Assembly (NCBI GenBank): GCA_946902875.1
Contig: OX336342.1
Span: 11,339,523 to 11,403,522, forward strand
From: Nematopogon swammerdamellus
Taxonomy: Eukaryota; Arthropoda; Insecta; Lepidoptera; Adelidae
Length of the DNA: 64,000 nt
Reading direction: 5' to 3'
The translations under genes were made by a program, and so were the position numbers. The number at the start of each line of letters is the position of its first letter. The first letter of the stretch is position 1. Below the pieces are notes generated by a model. It had not been told where the DNA came from. It did not search any database and saw only the letters and a list, made by a program, of their open reading frames with translations. Shown in pieces: positions 12,601 to 22,459 of the stretch.

Positions 12601-15600
12601 GGATAAAACTTTACCACCTAGTAAGGCAAGAAAGGAAGGTACCTACAGTTTTATGTGGAATCGGAACCACGGTCAGCCTCCTATGGTTGAAAGGTCACCC
12701 ATCCAAGGTCTGACCGCGCCCAGGTTTGCTTATGATCATGAACAACAGTCGACCGATCGCACCACTGAGCTACCGAGGCTGACAAACTCCTTGAAGCTCC
12801 TGACTTTAAGGGATTAATATGCAGGCGAGCAGGGACGTATTTATAGCTTCCACATGGGGGGTGTTCTGACGAAATAGGGATCGGCTCAACTCAATAATAT
12901 TCTAGTGTTCCTGTTGAGTCGTTCTATATTTCGGCCTAGAGGGGTACCGATACTGAAAGTTCATAATTGTGTGGCAGGCAGGTTGAATTCGAAGGTCTGT
13001 GTTAATATAGGCCAGTCATATCGAACATTAAAATCGCAAACTAACGGCTAGTTCTGATTTTTTTATATGTTGTTGAGACCACTACCAGTAGTGTATTTAT
13101 CTAAGTTTGCAGCTTCGAAAGACCTGTGCTAACTTTGCAGCACTAGAAAAACCGCGAAATTTTTGTTGGTATTTTCTATATAAGTCCTAAACTATGCGTT
13201 TTTTTCTATACGATTTTAAAGTAGACTAAAATTGCTGCTATTTGAGATCAGAACCAGCTCTGTAGGTTCAACACTTACCGAAATACAGCTCTCCAAAAAT
13301 TGACAATTTTTTCCAAAAAAGTGAAATCTTAAGATTTTCTTTACGCACACACTCATTTTAAACTCGAACTATTTTATACAAACTCACTTCCAAAATTTAA
13401 CTTAAAATTATATTACATCAGTCGGATAAACATTGTTTAGTAAACAAACATGTCCTAACCTGTATTTCTCAATTCTCACTCGAGCGGAGCGAGCCAGTGT
13501 AGTGTCGAAAAGCCACACCGCAAAATTATTAAAATCAATAGCGAACCCTGTGAAAACCACGCAATAAAGTGCATTCAAGTCAACCATAATAAAAATGGCC
13601 CAGGAGAAGTTATTGGCCAACGACAGCAACAAAATTGCTCTAATATGCTCCGCCTTCCAAAGCCAGGGAATTGAAACAAAGCAGGCATTCGAGGATGCTG
13701 ACATCATCAAGGTGGCACTTGACAAGAGAGCACCTCTTTTCAATCAGTTCTAATCATTGGACAGGATGTAGACCTCCTTGTCCTTCTCAATGGTTTGGGA
13801 TCGGCTGTGAAGAATGTTTGTTTCCAGAAAAGTGGCAGAGGTGACTCTGTCCCCTTACAATATTCCTCAACCTCATTCAATCGTGGAGATTTGGAAGTCC
13901 CCCAGGATTCGAGTTGTTTCTCTACGCCTTCACTGGGTACGACACCACCTCTGCCCTTTTCTGGCATGGGAAGAACGAACTTTGGAGCGTAATTCAGAAA
14001 AACGTTGAACTCATCACCAGACCACTGCTGAAGTGTGCCTCCAACCTAATTCAGCCTACCAAGCCATCGTAGATGCCGGAGCGAAGTGCCTAGTAGATCT
14101 GTATGGAGGAGACTATACTAAAGATACCCTCCACAGTCTGCACTACAAAAAAACTGCAAAAACAGCCGCCTTTGCTAAGGTTGACCTCGCCCGTTTGGCT
14201 TCAACGGAAGATGGTGCAACACGAACTTACCACCAAGTTCAGAAGTGGTTGGGGGTGGAAAAAGATGCCACTCAATGGGGATGGCAAAAGACCGAACAGG
14301 GGCTCATTCCAACAGCGGCACGAGAGCCATGAGAGAAGTGGCACGCCCCTCCCTTCTGAAATTTTTATCATGCGGGTACAAGAATACTGTGGCGGAGGCG
14401 GACCTGCGTAAAATCAGGCATCTGCTCGGCACTCTGCAAATTTTGCTCCGTTGTCTCTTGCCATAACGTCACTGAGCTTCAAATTGCCGAAGAAAGAGAA
14501 GACGACGCGACGTCGACAATCATGTGCCTATTTTTCAGGCTGAATCAGACAATTTTTATGAACCACGCTTCGTGCGTTCAAAATGAACAATTCTAACCAA
14601 AAATAATGTCCTTGTTAATGTCCTGTAAATATTTACAATATTAATAGTTTAAATATATATTTCTTGTGGATGTACATATGGTTTTTCCTTTCAAACCATT
14701 GCGAGAAATAAAAAAGAGCAAATTTGGGAAAAAGTCAGTTTTCCCATTTTTTGGATTTTTAAGATTTATGAGTAAACTATATGACCTACAGACGTCGTTC
14801 TTTACTTAAATTAAAGCTAATTACATTTGCTACAACATCTTTCCCTATGATTTTACCCGTAAAATGAGTGTTTTCCCCGACGTCAGGGTCGAAAATTGAC
14901 CAAATCTTAAAATTTCACTTTTTTGGAAAAAATTGTAAATTTTTGGAGAGCTGTATCTCGGTAAGAGTTGAACCTACAGAGGTGGTTCTCAACTCAAATT
15001 GTAGCAATTTTAGTCTACTTTTAAAACGCATAGAAAATATTTTATAAAAAAATTTGTTTAGGACTTATATTGAAAATACAAAAAAAAGTGCGAAAATTTC
15101 GCGGTTTTTCGAGTGCTGCGAAGTTAGCACAGGTCTTTCGAAGCTGCAAACTTGGATTTACACTACTGGTAGTGGTCCTAACAACATATAAAAAAAATCT
15201 GAAATAGCCATTAGTTTGCGATTTTAGCGATTTATAGTGTTAGATATGACTGGCCTAGGATGAAGTTTGAAAATTTAATTATATCTAGTGTAAACTGCGT
15301 GTCGAAGGGGGGGGGGGGGGGGGGGTCCGGACCCCCTAAACCCCCCCCCCCCCCCCCCCCCCTTATATACGTCGGTGCAGGCGAGAAAGCCACCACAAAC
15401 ATAACCATTTTCTACTTCAAATATGTTTTATAGGACACCAAAATTTTACATTAAATGTTGGCAAAAAGGTCAGGTCTTAATGCCATAAGGAATTTTATAC
15501 TAGCCAACCTTTGGGATGTGGGAATGAACTTCATACATTTAAAATATTTTTTAAAATTTAAGTTTTGAGTTTTAAGTACAGAAACAGGCCTTTTAAATTT

Positions 15601-18600
15601 TTTCAGTAATTCCATGATTGAAAAACATTCGATAATGTGTGTGTGTAATATATTTGCAGTGGATAAACTTACGAAGTGGGTCAAGGCAATCGACGAGTGT
15701 GACGAAGCAAACTATGAGAGTGTGGAAAAGCCGACTTTCTCGCTTCAACCGTTCCGGGCGATACTCGCTCAGATGGGGGAGGAAGTCAACAGGAGCCTCA
15801 ACACAGCGAGGTTACATCTCTAAAACAGTTTATCCACAAAAATGCCTGAAATTCATAATATTAAGAAGTGACTCCTACTGACATATCCCGATTATGTTAT
15901 GCAAAATTACTGATAGTCACCCCACAGTAGTCAGTTGACAAACTAAACTGCTAATTGCAGCCAGCCATACTAAATGAGAAGACACCCAGGCGTTTTGGGT
16001 ATGATGTTTCCAACAGCCGCTGAGGACGTATGGAAGTTACTCTTCGTGCCATACTTGATTTTTTTTAATGGATAGCAACATGTGGCATCGTTTCACCTAC
16101 AAGTAGGTGTCTAATGATGCCCATGGACATTCTGTGATGCACGGGGATTGCGTATGCCATGCCGGCCTGACAGGAGCCTTTTCATGCCCCTTTTGAAAAA
16201 CCCCAGGCTGTACTTGATTGCCGCTTCTACTATGTTCTCTCCATAAGCTTAGCGCATGTAACTTTCACGCACTGTCCTTGCCCTTGTAACCTGGAATTTG
16301 ACTTCGCTCACTCGCAGCAGAATTAGATCGTACGAGCGGCAAATAAAGTTTGACAACAATGATTGTACCAATTGCAGATTGGGTGAGAGCAGTTGCACAT
16401 TAGATCCTAATTCAGATGTCTACAGCATGACCATGAGCTACCTGCTGCTCGTTGAGTTTATCCTGGACATTTGCGCAAAGGCACACAACGACGTGCAACA
16501 ACAATACATTGAATTCTTCAGGTAACTTCACTTGAATCCGTATGGCCTAGACTAGCCAGTGATTGTCAATGTTGAGCAGAATAATTGTGAAAATACCAAA
16601 TTATAAAAATTCTTTCACATTTTTTACAGTTGGTTTTTATTTGAGCCCATTAGTTTTATTATTTTAAAATTTTTAGTGAGTGTTCGCGGTTGTTTCGACA
16701 AGAAGAATTTTTATCTCACCAAGTACTTCATCTTAAATTGCCAATTACCTGAGGCGGAGCATCTTCTAGGCAATTTTACGTAAAGTGACCTAGATGGTCC
16801 GTTTAAGAATAGCAAACAGAAGGCAACAGGCAACATATCATTAATTTTATTTTACAATAGCGTAAATTTCAATGTATTATTCACAGGAACGAAAACTACA
16901 TAGAGCTGGTCATGACCAATTGCATGAGGCTATTGCCATCGGTGATAATCGACCGGGCTCGCGAGCCAACACAAGCTCCCATCGTCCCTCCACACTATAC
17001 ACTCATGTTCAGTGAACATTTCACCTTGAAAGCTACAGGTAATAATTATTTCAAGATTTTTTTCAATTATATTAAATTCTCTTTTTATTGTTGAACTGAA
17101 AGAACACAGGCATAACATTTTCACTACTACTACTACCGTATGTGGTCCAGTAAAAAAAAAAAAAGACTCAGTGCATTGCTCCCCTTACATGTCGTAAAAG
17201 GCAATTAAGAGATAAGGACAAGATACCGTGCTAAAGGGCGACAGGACTCTTTTGTCAGCCTCGGTAGCTCAGTGGTTTTTTTTTTATGGAAACTGGACAC
17301 GGTTGGCTACATCACCTACAACATCCGTGATGGCAGCCCATAACACTGGATGATCTTGGTGCCACGTCAGTGCTTCCCTTCGGTCGTGCCGGCTACACTG
17401 AACTGGACGAAAAACACAAACTATTTACATAGCCGTTTCGACAGACCTTTCATTGAGTGCGGTGGTAGCAACCCGGGCGGGTTAAACCCTACCACCTAGT
17501 AATATAAGAAGGGAGTCTTATCACTTAGTGGTGTGGTCGTTCGACTGTTGTTAAGCAACCCTGAGCGCGGTCAGTACTTGGATGGGTAAACCGCTCGACC
17601 GTTGCGAGGCTGACCGTGGTTTGGATTCCACGTAAAACTGTAGGTCCCTTCCCTTCTTACCTTTCTAGGTGGTAGAGTTAATAAAAAAGTTAAAAAAAAA
17701 GGACAGCCACCTCTCACCTTGTCACGGTCCTTCCATAGTAGGTAACTTTACTTGTTGCTTGATAGTTATCTTATCCTAATATTTAGCTAAATGTGGTGTT
17801 CTGTTATTTGCACAAACACTTTCAGGCCATCATCGATTACTCTGCTTACCCCAATTGTCGGGATACGGCGTGATGGAATGTACATATCATTATGTATGTA
17901 ATGTAAATAAAGAATCCAACTTTTTTATTAGATTTGGGTTACAACCAAGGTTGTCATATCAATTAAGGCCCTATTCCGCCAATGCAAAACTTGAGATGGG
18001 ATTTTTTTTTGGGAATTTTGGGAAAATGGGATTTTTTTTTCTTTTCAATAAAAATATATGAATTATAACATGCTTAGTGATTTATTTCTTATAACATGTA
18101 ACTTTTGCCAAAAAAACACGACAGAGGACCATAAATAACGTTTTTTTAGAAGAAATTATTAAGAAAATCAAGACACTTATACACAAAATGTTCAGGAGAA
18201 GCCCAAGAAAAAGATGAGAACGAGGGTTTATCCTGCTTGTTTTTTTAGTTTTTGTATCTAGGTCGACCCTGGAAAAAGCTGCTAAAAACACCATGTTAGT
18301 TGTGGTGTGGTGGTGGGGTTTGAAGGGGGTTTGTGTAAATAAGCCACATTTTGAGTAAAATTTTTTTTTTATAACGTTCTCTTTATTCTTGGCTTTCGTG
18401 ATCGATTTTTATATTTTTTCGGCCTATTTTATTTTTATTTATTTATTTATTTTTATATTTTTCCGGAAAAATCTCGAAATTTGTATATCGCAGCCTTAAG
18501 ACACAATAAATTTGCCTCATAGCAGTTAGGAATGAACTGAACACGTCGACACTTCGTTAATTTATTGGCTAATCAAAATTGATGTACTGCAGATCACCCA

Positions 18601-21600
18601 GATCCTCGGCACATCGAAGCGCTAGCTTGCCGCTGCATGTACCTGACTCTGGCGGGCGTGGGGGCAGTGGTAGCGCGAGGTTGGTACGGTACGCTCGCCG
18701 GCCGACTGTCCAAGACCATAGACAACATAGTCTCGACCCACGTCACGCCGGCTGTATACCAACAGCACAGCACACTCGTGTTCCAGAAAGCCTCTTCTAT
18801 TGCTGATGTTGTGGTGAGTCAATGATTAAGAATGTCTTATGTTATATCATGGCTAGTATGTTATTTTATAATGTATATCTACTATGTCCATACCACAATG
18901 CGGCCCCCTAACTGCTCTGAATCAATTTCCCCCTTTTTTTGAAAAATGTTATGTTTACTTTCCATGCATCTCATATGTGGTCTATAAGTTGGAAATTCCC
19001 AATATGTATGTACCCATACATTTTTATAAATAGAAACATTTTAATGTTCTTTTACCACCAACAATGGGTCAGTCTATCAATAATATTATCTGTGATATAT
19101 TTAAATGATTACAGATAACTTCATTGAAGTCGTCAAACGAGTTTGTGGCAGAGTACAACTTAGATGGAGCCAAAATGGAGCTGCAAATAGAGATGAGCAA
19201 TAACCATCCGCTCAGTATACCTAAGGTGCGCTCTGTGCGCGCCCCGGTCAATCACTCGCAGTGGATATCCTTCTACCTGTCTTATCAGGTGAGATTATTT
19301 AAATAGAGACGAGCAGTACCCATCCGCTCAGCATACCCAAGGCGCTCTGTGCGTGCGCGCGACCGGTCAATATCCTACCTGTCTTACCAGGTGAGATTAT
19401 TTAAATAGAGACGAGCAGTAACCATCCGCTCAGTATACCCAAGGTGCGCTCTGTATGCGCCCTGGTCAATCACTCGCAGTGGATATCCTACCTGTCTTAC
19501 CAGGGGAGATTATTTAAATAGAGACAAGCAGTAACCATCCGCTCAGCATACCCAAGGCGCTCTGTGCGTGCGCGCTACCGGTCAATATCCTACCTGTCTT
19601 ACCTGGTGAGATTATTTAAATAGAGACGAGCAGTACCCATCCGCTCAGCATACCCAAGGCGCTCTGTGCGTGCGCGCGACCGGTCAATATCCTACCTGTC
19701 TTACCAGGTGAGATTATTTAAATAGAGACGAGCAGTAACCATCCGCTCAGTATACCCAAGGTGCGCTCTGTGAGCGCCCCGGTCAATCACTCGCAGTGGA
19801 TATCCTACCTGTCTTACCAGGTGAGATTATTTAAATAGAGACGAGCAGTAACCATCCGCTCAGCATACCCAAGGTGCGCTCTGTGAGCGCCCCGGTCAAT
19901 CACTCGCAGTGGATATCCTACCTGTCTTACCAGGTGAGATTATTTAAATAGAGACGAGCAGTAACCATCCGCTCAGCATACCCAAGGCGCTCTGTGCGTG
20001 CGCGCGACCGGTCAATATCCTTCTACCTGTCTTACCAGGTGAGTAATAGAGTGAGCAGTAACCATCCGCTCAGCATACCCAAGGTGCTCTGTGCGTGCGC
20101 GCAAACCTGTCAATATCCTTGCTCAACTGCCTTGTCAATCACTCGCAGTGGATATCCTTCGAGAGGTACTCTTACCAGGTGAGATTATTGCAATCATGAG
20201 TGGCCAACCTTTTCAGCAGCTGGGCCAAATTTTAGAAATAATGTTGCTTGCCACCCCCTACAGCCAAAAAAAATATTTTGTTTTGCAACCAAAGCAAACA
20301 AGAAAACATGTTTTGGTTTTTTAAGAAAAGAAAATAAAACTCTTCGGCCTTGTTACGTTATTGTAATCAGTTTTGCTTCCAAGACGGAGGAAAGTGATGT
20401 TTGACAGAGCGTTGCACGCTGCACTAGTGATGGCAGTCGATAAAAATACTATCAACTTTTATTGATTGAATAATCTATAGTGTTACATAAAAATCCTGAC
20501 ATTAAAGTGAAGCAAAAATTCCCTTTTTTTCTGGTATTAACTATTCACACCACAGATTACTAATGTACACACCTACATCGTGGTACACACACATAGCAAA
20601 GTAATTTTTTTTCTAATTAGATTTAGCTGAAGGATTTATCAAACAAAACCAATATTAAGTTAATTTCGAGTTTATAGCATTTGATCAGTTAATCAATGGA
20701 TAAAATTATTGATAACAACTACATGACTATTTAAAATTTGTCGGAAACTTTCAACCACGCTGTCTTGCAAAAAAAAAAAAAACCAGACTATAGTAGATGA
20801 ATATAAAACCAGTGCTCCTTTAGTATTATTTTGATTCAAAATTTCGGGTTATTGCACTTCACAAATAAACAATCAGGTAATTTTTTTATTTCTATGTCCA
20901 CACACACAAAAGTGTAAAAACGTCCAAATTCCAATAATAACACTTTGTGCATTCCAGAACGGGTCCGTGTTGGAAGCGGTGCGCAACTGGTCGATGGCGC
21001 TGGCACGCAAGGTTGAGACCATCACTCCCTGCTACATCTGCTACGCCCGCCTCCACCCCGCATCCGGAGAGATGCCTAAAGTCTTCTGCCACACCTGCAA
21101 GAACCGCTTCCACAACCGCTGCATTGTGAGTTCACTGAGTTTAAGATTTTTATTTTTTATTATTTTTTTTTTTTATGGAAACTGACACGGTTGGCTACAT
21201 CACCTACAACATCCGTGATGTCAGCCCATAACACCGGGTGAACTAGGTGCCATGTCAGTGCTTCCCCCTTTGATCGTGCCGGCTACACTGAACTGGTCGG
21301 AAAACACAAACTTTTTACATAGCCTTTTCGACCGACGTTTCATTCAGTGCAGTGGTACCGACCCGGGCGGGTTTAACCCTACCACCAAGTAAGATTAGGA
21401 GGGAAGGTTTCTTTCACTTTGCTTCCTTTATTTAATTCAGCATGATTTAAACATGCTAAGTCAGGGGCGCAGACTTTTAGAAATCTTCGTGGGTGCTCAT
21501 GCTATTTTTTTTTTTACTTAAGCTACTTCTTATAAATGATATAAAAGAGAAGAAGATAAGTATAAATCTTAGATTGAACAATCATCATCATCATCATCAG

Positions 21601-22235
21601 CGTGTTGCCGTCCACTGCTGGACATACGCTTCTCCAATTTTTCTCTAATTCTCCCAGCACCCGGCAGCATGGATTCGCAAAGCATTCGCACAATGTTTTG
21701 CATTTCACACCGCATTTAGACATTCGCACCAATGTACCTACGCAATGTAGTGCTCCTATATTCTATTGCATACATGGTATAGAATAATATAGGAGTACTA
21801 TAACGTTCGCTATTCGCCGCACCACTTATGCGAATGTGTAAATGCCGCTCAAAGGCTTGTAGGATGGAAATAAAGCATTTTTATCGTAGCTCAAATACGA
21901 TTACTGAACAGTTTTTATATCTACCGCCCTTGGGTGCTGGAGCCCCCGAGCACCCACGGAGTCGGCGCCTATGTGCTAAGTGATTTAGCTTAGAAAAACC
22001 TATAACCCTTTTCATCCTATTGTTATCATCCTACAAGGGCAAGTTTTAGATTGTGCGTAGGTTTTATTTTGTAAGTGGCTTCGCATGTGATATCACATAG
22101 TGCAAAATATTTCTCGTTACCTTTGTAAACTGTCTGTTCTATTGGTAAAATATACAAACTTTTTCTTTCTTTCAGTACAAGTGGTTCCGGACCAGTGCCA
22201 AAGCATCGTGCCCAGTTTGCAGAAGTCTGTTTTAA
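815..22235 (+). CDS. LTN1: E3 ubiquitin-protein ligase listerin (24 exons, first exon missing)
   Basis: Listerin binds stalled 60S subunits in the cytosol and ubiquitinates the trapped nascent chain (ribosome-associated quality control; family knowledge). Exons joined on GT-AG sites with matching phases: 815-1015, 1780-1911, 2823-2957, 3081-3190, 3429-3614, 4296-4467, 4710-4894, 4995-5856, 6681-6879, 7598-7794, 8136-8275, 8528-9026, 9119-9343, 10141-10232, 10718-10901, 11435-11618, 11956-12201, 15660-15810, 16321-16521, 16887-17038, 18593-18813, 19115-19288, 20958-21125, 22176-22235. The sum is 5,076 bp, divisible by three, giving about 1,691 codons plus TAA. The first visible codons (PSSSGRSAELL) match the family just after its basic initiator segment, so a start exon should lie upstream; I found no credible ATG exon in 1-814. 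Listerins are usually about 1,700-1,800 aa. Middle exons were joined by splice logic and weak HEAT-like similarity, so single boundaries could shift. Confidence 0.93.
1341..1566. mobile_element. MITE with about 30-bp terminal inverted repeats
   Basis: AAATTTTTACGGATAAACAG at the left end is matched in reverse complement at the right end (CTGTTTACCTATCCGTAAAAATTT, with a 2-4 bp indel). Both arms continue into GTGGTTTTT/AAACCAC. About 226 bp, non-coding, inside LTN1 intron 1. An internal smaller inverted repeat (TCTTATACG...CGTATAAGA) adds to the fold. Confidence 0.7.
2090..2420 (-). mobile_element. R2-like retrotransposon 3' end fragment
   Basis: The minus strand encodes the last roughly 45 residues of the same protein seen at 61.1-61.7 kb (shared YRIWIGRER, VESGT). 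The 3' UTR also matches that copy (TGGCCACTCGCTAGTCCC, ATATGTTCGGTGAAGCCAT). It is a 5'-truncated insertion in an LTN1 intron. Confidence 0.72.
3700..4060. other. GC-rich unidentified block in LTN1 intron 5
   Basis: A sharply GC-richer block within AT-rich intron. It contains the 16-bp palindrome CGCCCGGGCCCGGGCG near 3840-3855 and a 113-codon open frame on the minus strand. The frame shows no domain I recognise. It is probably a transposon fragment. Confidence 0.3.
4296..12201 (+). CDS. LTN1: LTN1 exons 6-17: HEAT-like middle region
   Basis: This is the long alpha-helical solenoid of listerin, poorly conserved in sequence. Exon 8 (4995-5856) is the largest at 862 bp. It carries an acidic, Ser-rich loop (around 5455-5520) at the position where homologues also have a charged insert. 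Exon 12 (8528-9026) is 499 bp. All junctions agree in phase: exon 5 AG + G, exon 7 GG + G, exon 9 G + AT, exon 11 GA + A, exon 14 GT + G, exon 16 G + AG, exon 17 A + TG. Exon 17 uses the less usual donor GTTAGT. No residue here is catalytic. Confidence 0.85.
6096..6620 (-). mobile_element. Jockey-type LINE 3' end with ORF2 C-terminus
   Basis: Poly-T on the plus strand followed by a 170-codon minus-strand open frame. It ends in the LINE ORF2 tail signature FLYRTGKLWNALPAHIFP, then LGTFKRR. It is 5'-truncated and lies between LTN1 exons 8 and 9. Confidence 0.75.
7030..7440. other. unidentified GC-richer block in LTN1 intron 9
   Basis: Short open frames occur on the minus strand but no domain is recognisable. 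The composition differs from the flanks, so it is likely an old repeat. Confidence 0.25.
8370..8416. repeat. perfect 23-bp palindrome, 1-nt loop
   Basis: AAAAATACTCACACATCCAT and its continuation pair perfectly with the following 23 bases around a single C at 8393. Located in LTN1 intron 11. Confidence 0.95.
9768..9905 (+). mobile_element. retroposon tail family, AGTTTCTTG..GTTCTTCTTCG type
   Basis: GCGAAGTTTCTTGACAGTTC with ATAAAG-rich tail. The same family inserted at 62.55 kb inside the Jockey LINE. Sits in LTN1 intron 13. Confidence 0.6.
10376..10560 (+). mobile_element. tRNA-derived SINE-like element
   Basis: Contains an A-box-like GGCGCGATCTTGGCG and a B-box-like GGTCCGGGTTTAGAATC separated by a tRNA-sized interval, followed by a non-tRNA body. 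It is degenerate, so I do not call a tRNA gene. Confidence 0.5.
10949..11095 (+). mobile_element. RTE-type LINE 3' end fragment
   Basis: GGAAAGCAGTGGTTCC, GGATGACTTAAGGAAAATTG, then GTCCAGCAGTGGGCACTTA and GACTGATTGACTGA match the tail seen more completely at 43.8-44.0 kb. Confidence 0.65.
12411..12788 (-). mobile_element. 5S/tRNA-related SINE, near full length
   Basis: Minus-orientated: poly-T, then the family tail (GGAAACTGACATGGCTGACT) through to the head ACCACTGAGCTACCGAGGCT. On the minus strand the head reads CCTCGGTAGCTCAGTGGT (tRNA-like A box), and further in TTGGATGGGTGACC, like the 5S rRNA box C. In LTN1 intron 17. Confidence 0.75.
13008..15257. mobile_element. 2.25-kb DNA element with about 330-bp terminal inverted repeats
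   Basis: The left end TAGGCCAGTCATATC is mirrored by GATATGACTGGCCTA on the right. The inverted arms continue for roughly 330 bp left (13008-13339) and 365 bp right (14891-15257), with scattered indels. TA at each edge could be a target duplication. The interior (13400-14600) holds remains of a gene, described separately. It lies wholly inside the LTN1 intron between exons 17 and 18. I cannot place it in a named superfamily from sequence alone. Confidence 0.82.
13595..14560 (+). pseudogene. decayed PIN/FEN1-like, Cys-rich gene carried by the long-TIR element
   Basis: Reading across frames shows, in order: SNKIALICSAFQSQGIETKQ (start near 13595); FLYAFTGYDTTSALFWHGKN (near 13915); TYHQVQKWLGVEKDATQWGW (near 14225); and a Cys-rich end TCVKSGICSALCKFC..SCHN (near 14405). 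This order (nuclease-like N-terminus, AFTGCDTTSA-type block, YHQVQ.W block, cysteine cluster) recalls an uncharacterised animal family often annotated as hypothetical. The PIN/FEN1 link of its N-terminus is my inference. At least three frameshifts or stops break it, so it cannot make the full protein. Confidence 0.6.
15304..15362. repeat. poly-G / TCCGGA / poly-C block
   Basis: About 20 G followed by TCCGGACCCCCTAAA and about 22 C. It can fold back on itself. Such blocks are often mis-assembled, and similar C runs occur at 6-28 and 37741-37761. Confidence 0.8.
15660..19288 (+). CDS. LTN1: LTN1 exons 18-22: C-terminal HEAT and RWD region
   Basis: Exons 18-20 resemble the conserved C-terminal repeats (DVYSMTMSYLLLVEFILDI; RLLPSVIIDRARE). 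Exons 21-22 encode the RWD-like domain before the RING: HVTPAVYQQH, then YNLDGAKMELQIEMSNNHPL and LSIPKVRSVRAP. The intron before exon 18 is about 3.5 kb because a long inverted-repeat element sits in it. The 3' half of exon 22 and its donor are copied eight more times in the following intron. The phase-2 junction 15810/16321 (AG + A) gives TARIRSYERQ. Confidence 0.88.
16055..16215 (-). mobile_element. Jockey-type LINE 3' UTR fragment
   Basis: Poly-T, then AGCAACATGTGGCATCG, GGTGTCTAATGATGCCCATG and CATGCCGGCCTGACAGGAGC, the family tail also present at 6.1, 24.1 and 46.5 kb. Confidence 0.65.
17255..17700 (+). mobile_element. 5S/tRNA-related SINE split by a second copy
   Basis: The head GTCAGCCTCGGTAGCTCAGT is followed at once by a minus-orientated copy of the SINE tail (about 17279-17515). 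The outer element then resumes: GTTAAGCAACCCTGAGCGCG and GTCAGTACTTGGATGGGTAA, then TTTGGATTCCACG. AGTGGT occurs at both sides of the inner copy, a likely target duplication. The 17550-17594 block follows the 3' half of insect 5S rRNA, including the box C promoter. In LTN1 intron 20. Confidence 0.78.
17824..17925 (+). mobile_element. LINE-tail repeat (ATTACTCTGCTTA type)
   Basis: CGATTACTCTGCTTACCCCA followed by GGGATACGGCGTGATGGAAT recurs in diverged form at 44322-44400. Retroposon 3'-end-like, non-coding. Confidence 0.45.
19298..20190 (+). repeat. tandem array of partial LTN1 exon-22 copies with splice donors
   Basis: Eight copies of the last roughly 90 bp of exon 22 plus about 14 bp of intron follow the true exon. 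Donor sites fall at 19289 (authentic), 19391, 19504, 19606, 19708, 19821, 19934, 20039 and 20179, so spacing is 102 or 113 bp for the first six, then 105 and 140. The 113-bp form keeps CACTCGCAGTGG; the 102-bp form lacks it. The third donor is mutated to GGGAGA; the rest keep GTGAG. The repeat joint falls in AAATAGAGA, a string shared by the exon interior and the early intron. Only the first donor joins in frame to exon 23. Confidence 0.93.
20958..22235 (+). CDS. LTN1: LTN1 exons 23-24: catalytic RING
   Basis: This is the E2-recruiting zinc domain. Exon 23 starts NGSVLEAVRNWSMALARKVE and contains CYICYARL, then VFCHTCKNRFHNRC. Exon 24 gives YKWFRTSAKASCPVCRSLF and the TAA stop at 22233-22235. 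The metal ligands read C-x2-C, C-x2-C, H-x3-C, C-x2-C, the C4HC3 variant RING diagnostic of listerin, and all eight are present. The protein ends two residues after the RING, as in homologues. The intron between the two RING exons (21126-22175) holds a SINE fragment and LINE-like debris. Confidence 0.96.
21167..21412 (-). mobile_element. 5S/tRNA-related SINE, 3' portion
   Basis: Poly-T, TATGGAAACTGACACGGTTG, CATCCGTGATGTCAGCCCAT to CTACCACCAAGTAAGATTAG. The 5S-like head is missing. Lies between the two RING exons of LTN1. Confidence 0.75.
21580..21760 (+). mobile_element. LINE-like debris with ATC repeat
   Basis: A short ATC run, then CGTCCACTGCTGGACATACG, a phrase common in lepidopteran LINE tails. 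Non-coding. Confidence 0.4.
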
Positions 22236-22459
22236 TAATTTAAAAAATGTTAGTAATAAGAGTTCTGATAGATTTCTCAAACTAAAGTTCATAAAAGGAA
22301 ATACAAATCAAATACAGCTTTTAAAACATCGTAGAAACTTTGTAAATGTCAGTTGTCTTTATTATTAGGGGGCAGAATTTTGTACGAAAATATTAACAAA
22401 TATTGTAGTCACGAAAATCGCATTCCTACTATGTTTGTATCAGTCCTGACAAAAGCTAT

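Noticed and set aside
17262..17640. tRNA or 5S rRNA gene
   Set aside because: Box motifs are present but the body, tail and many copies show it is a SINE.
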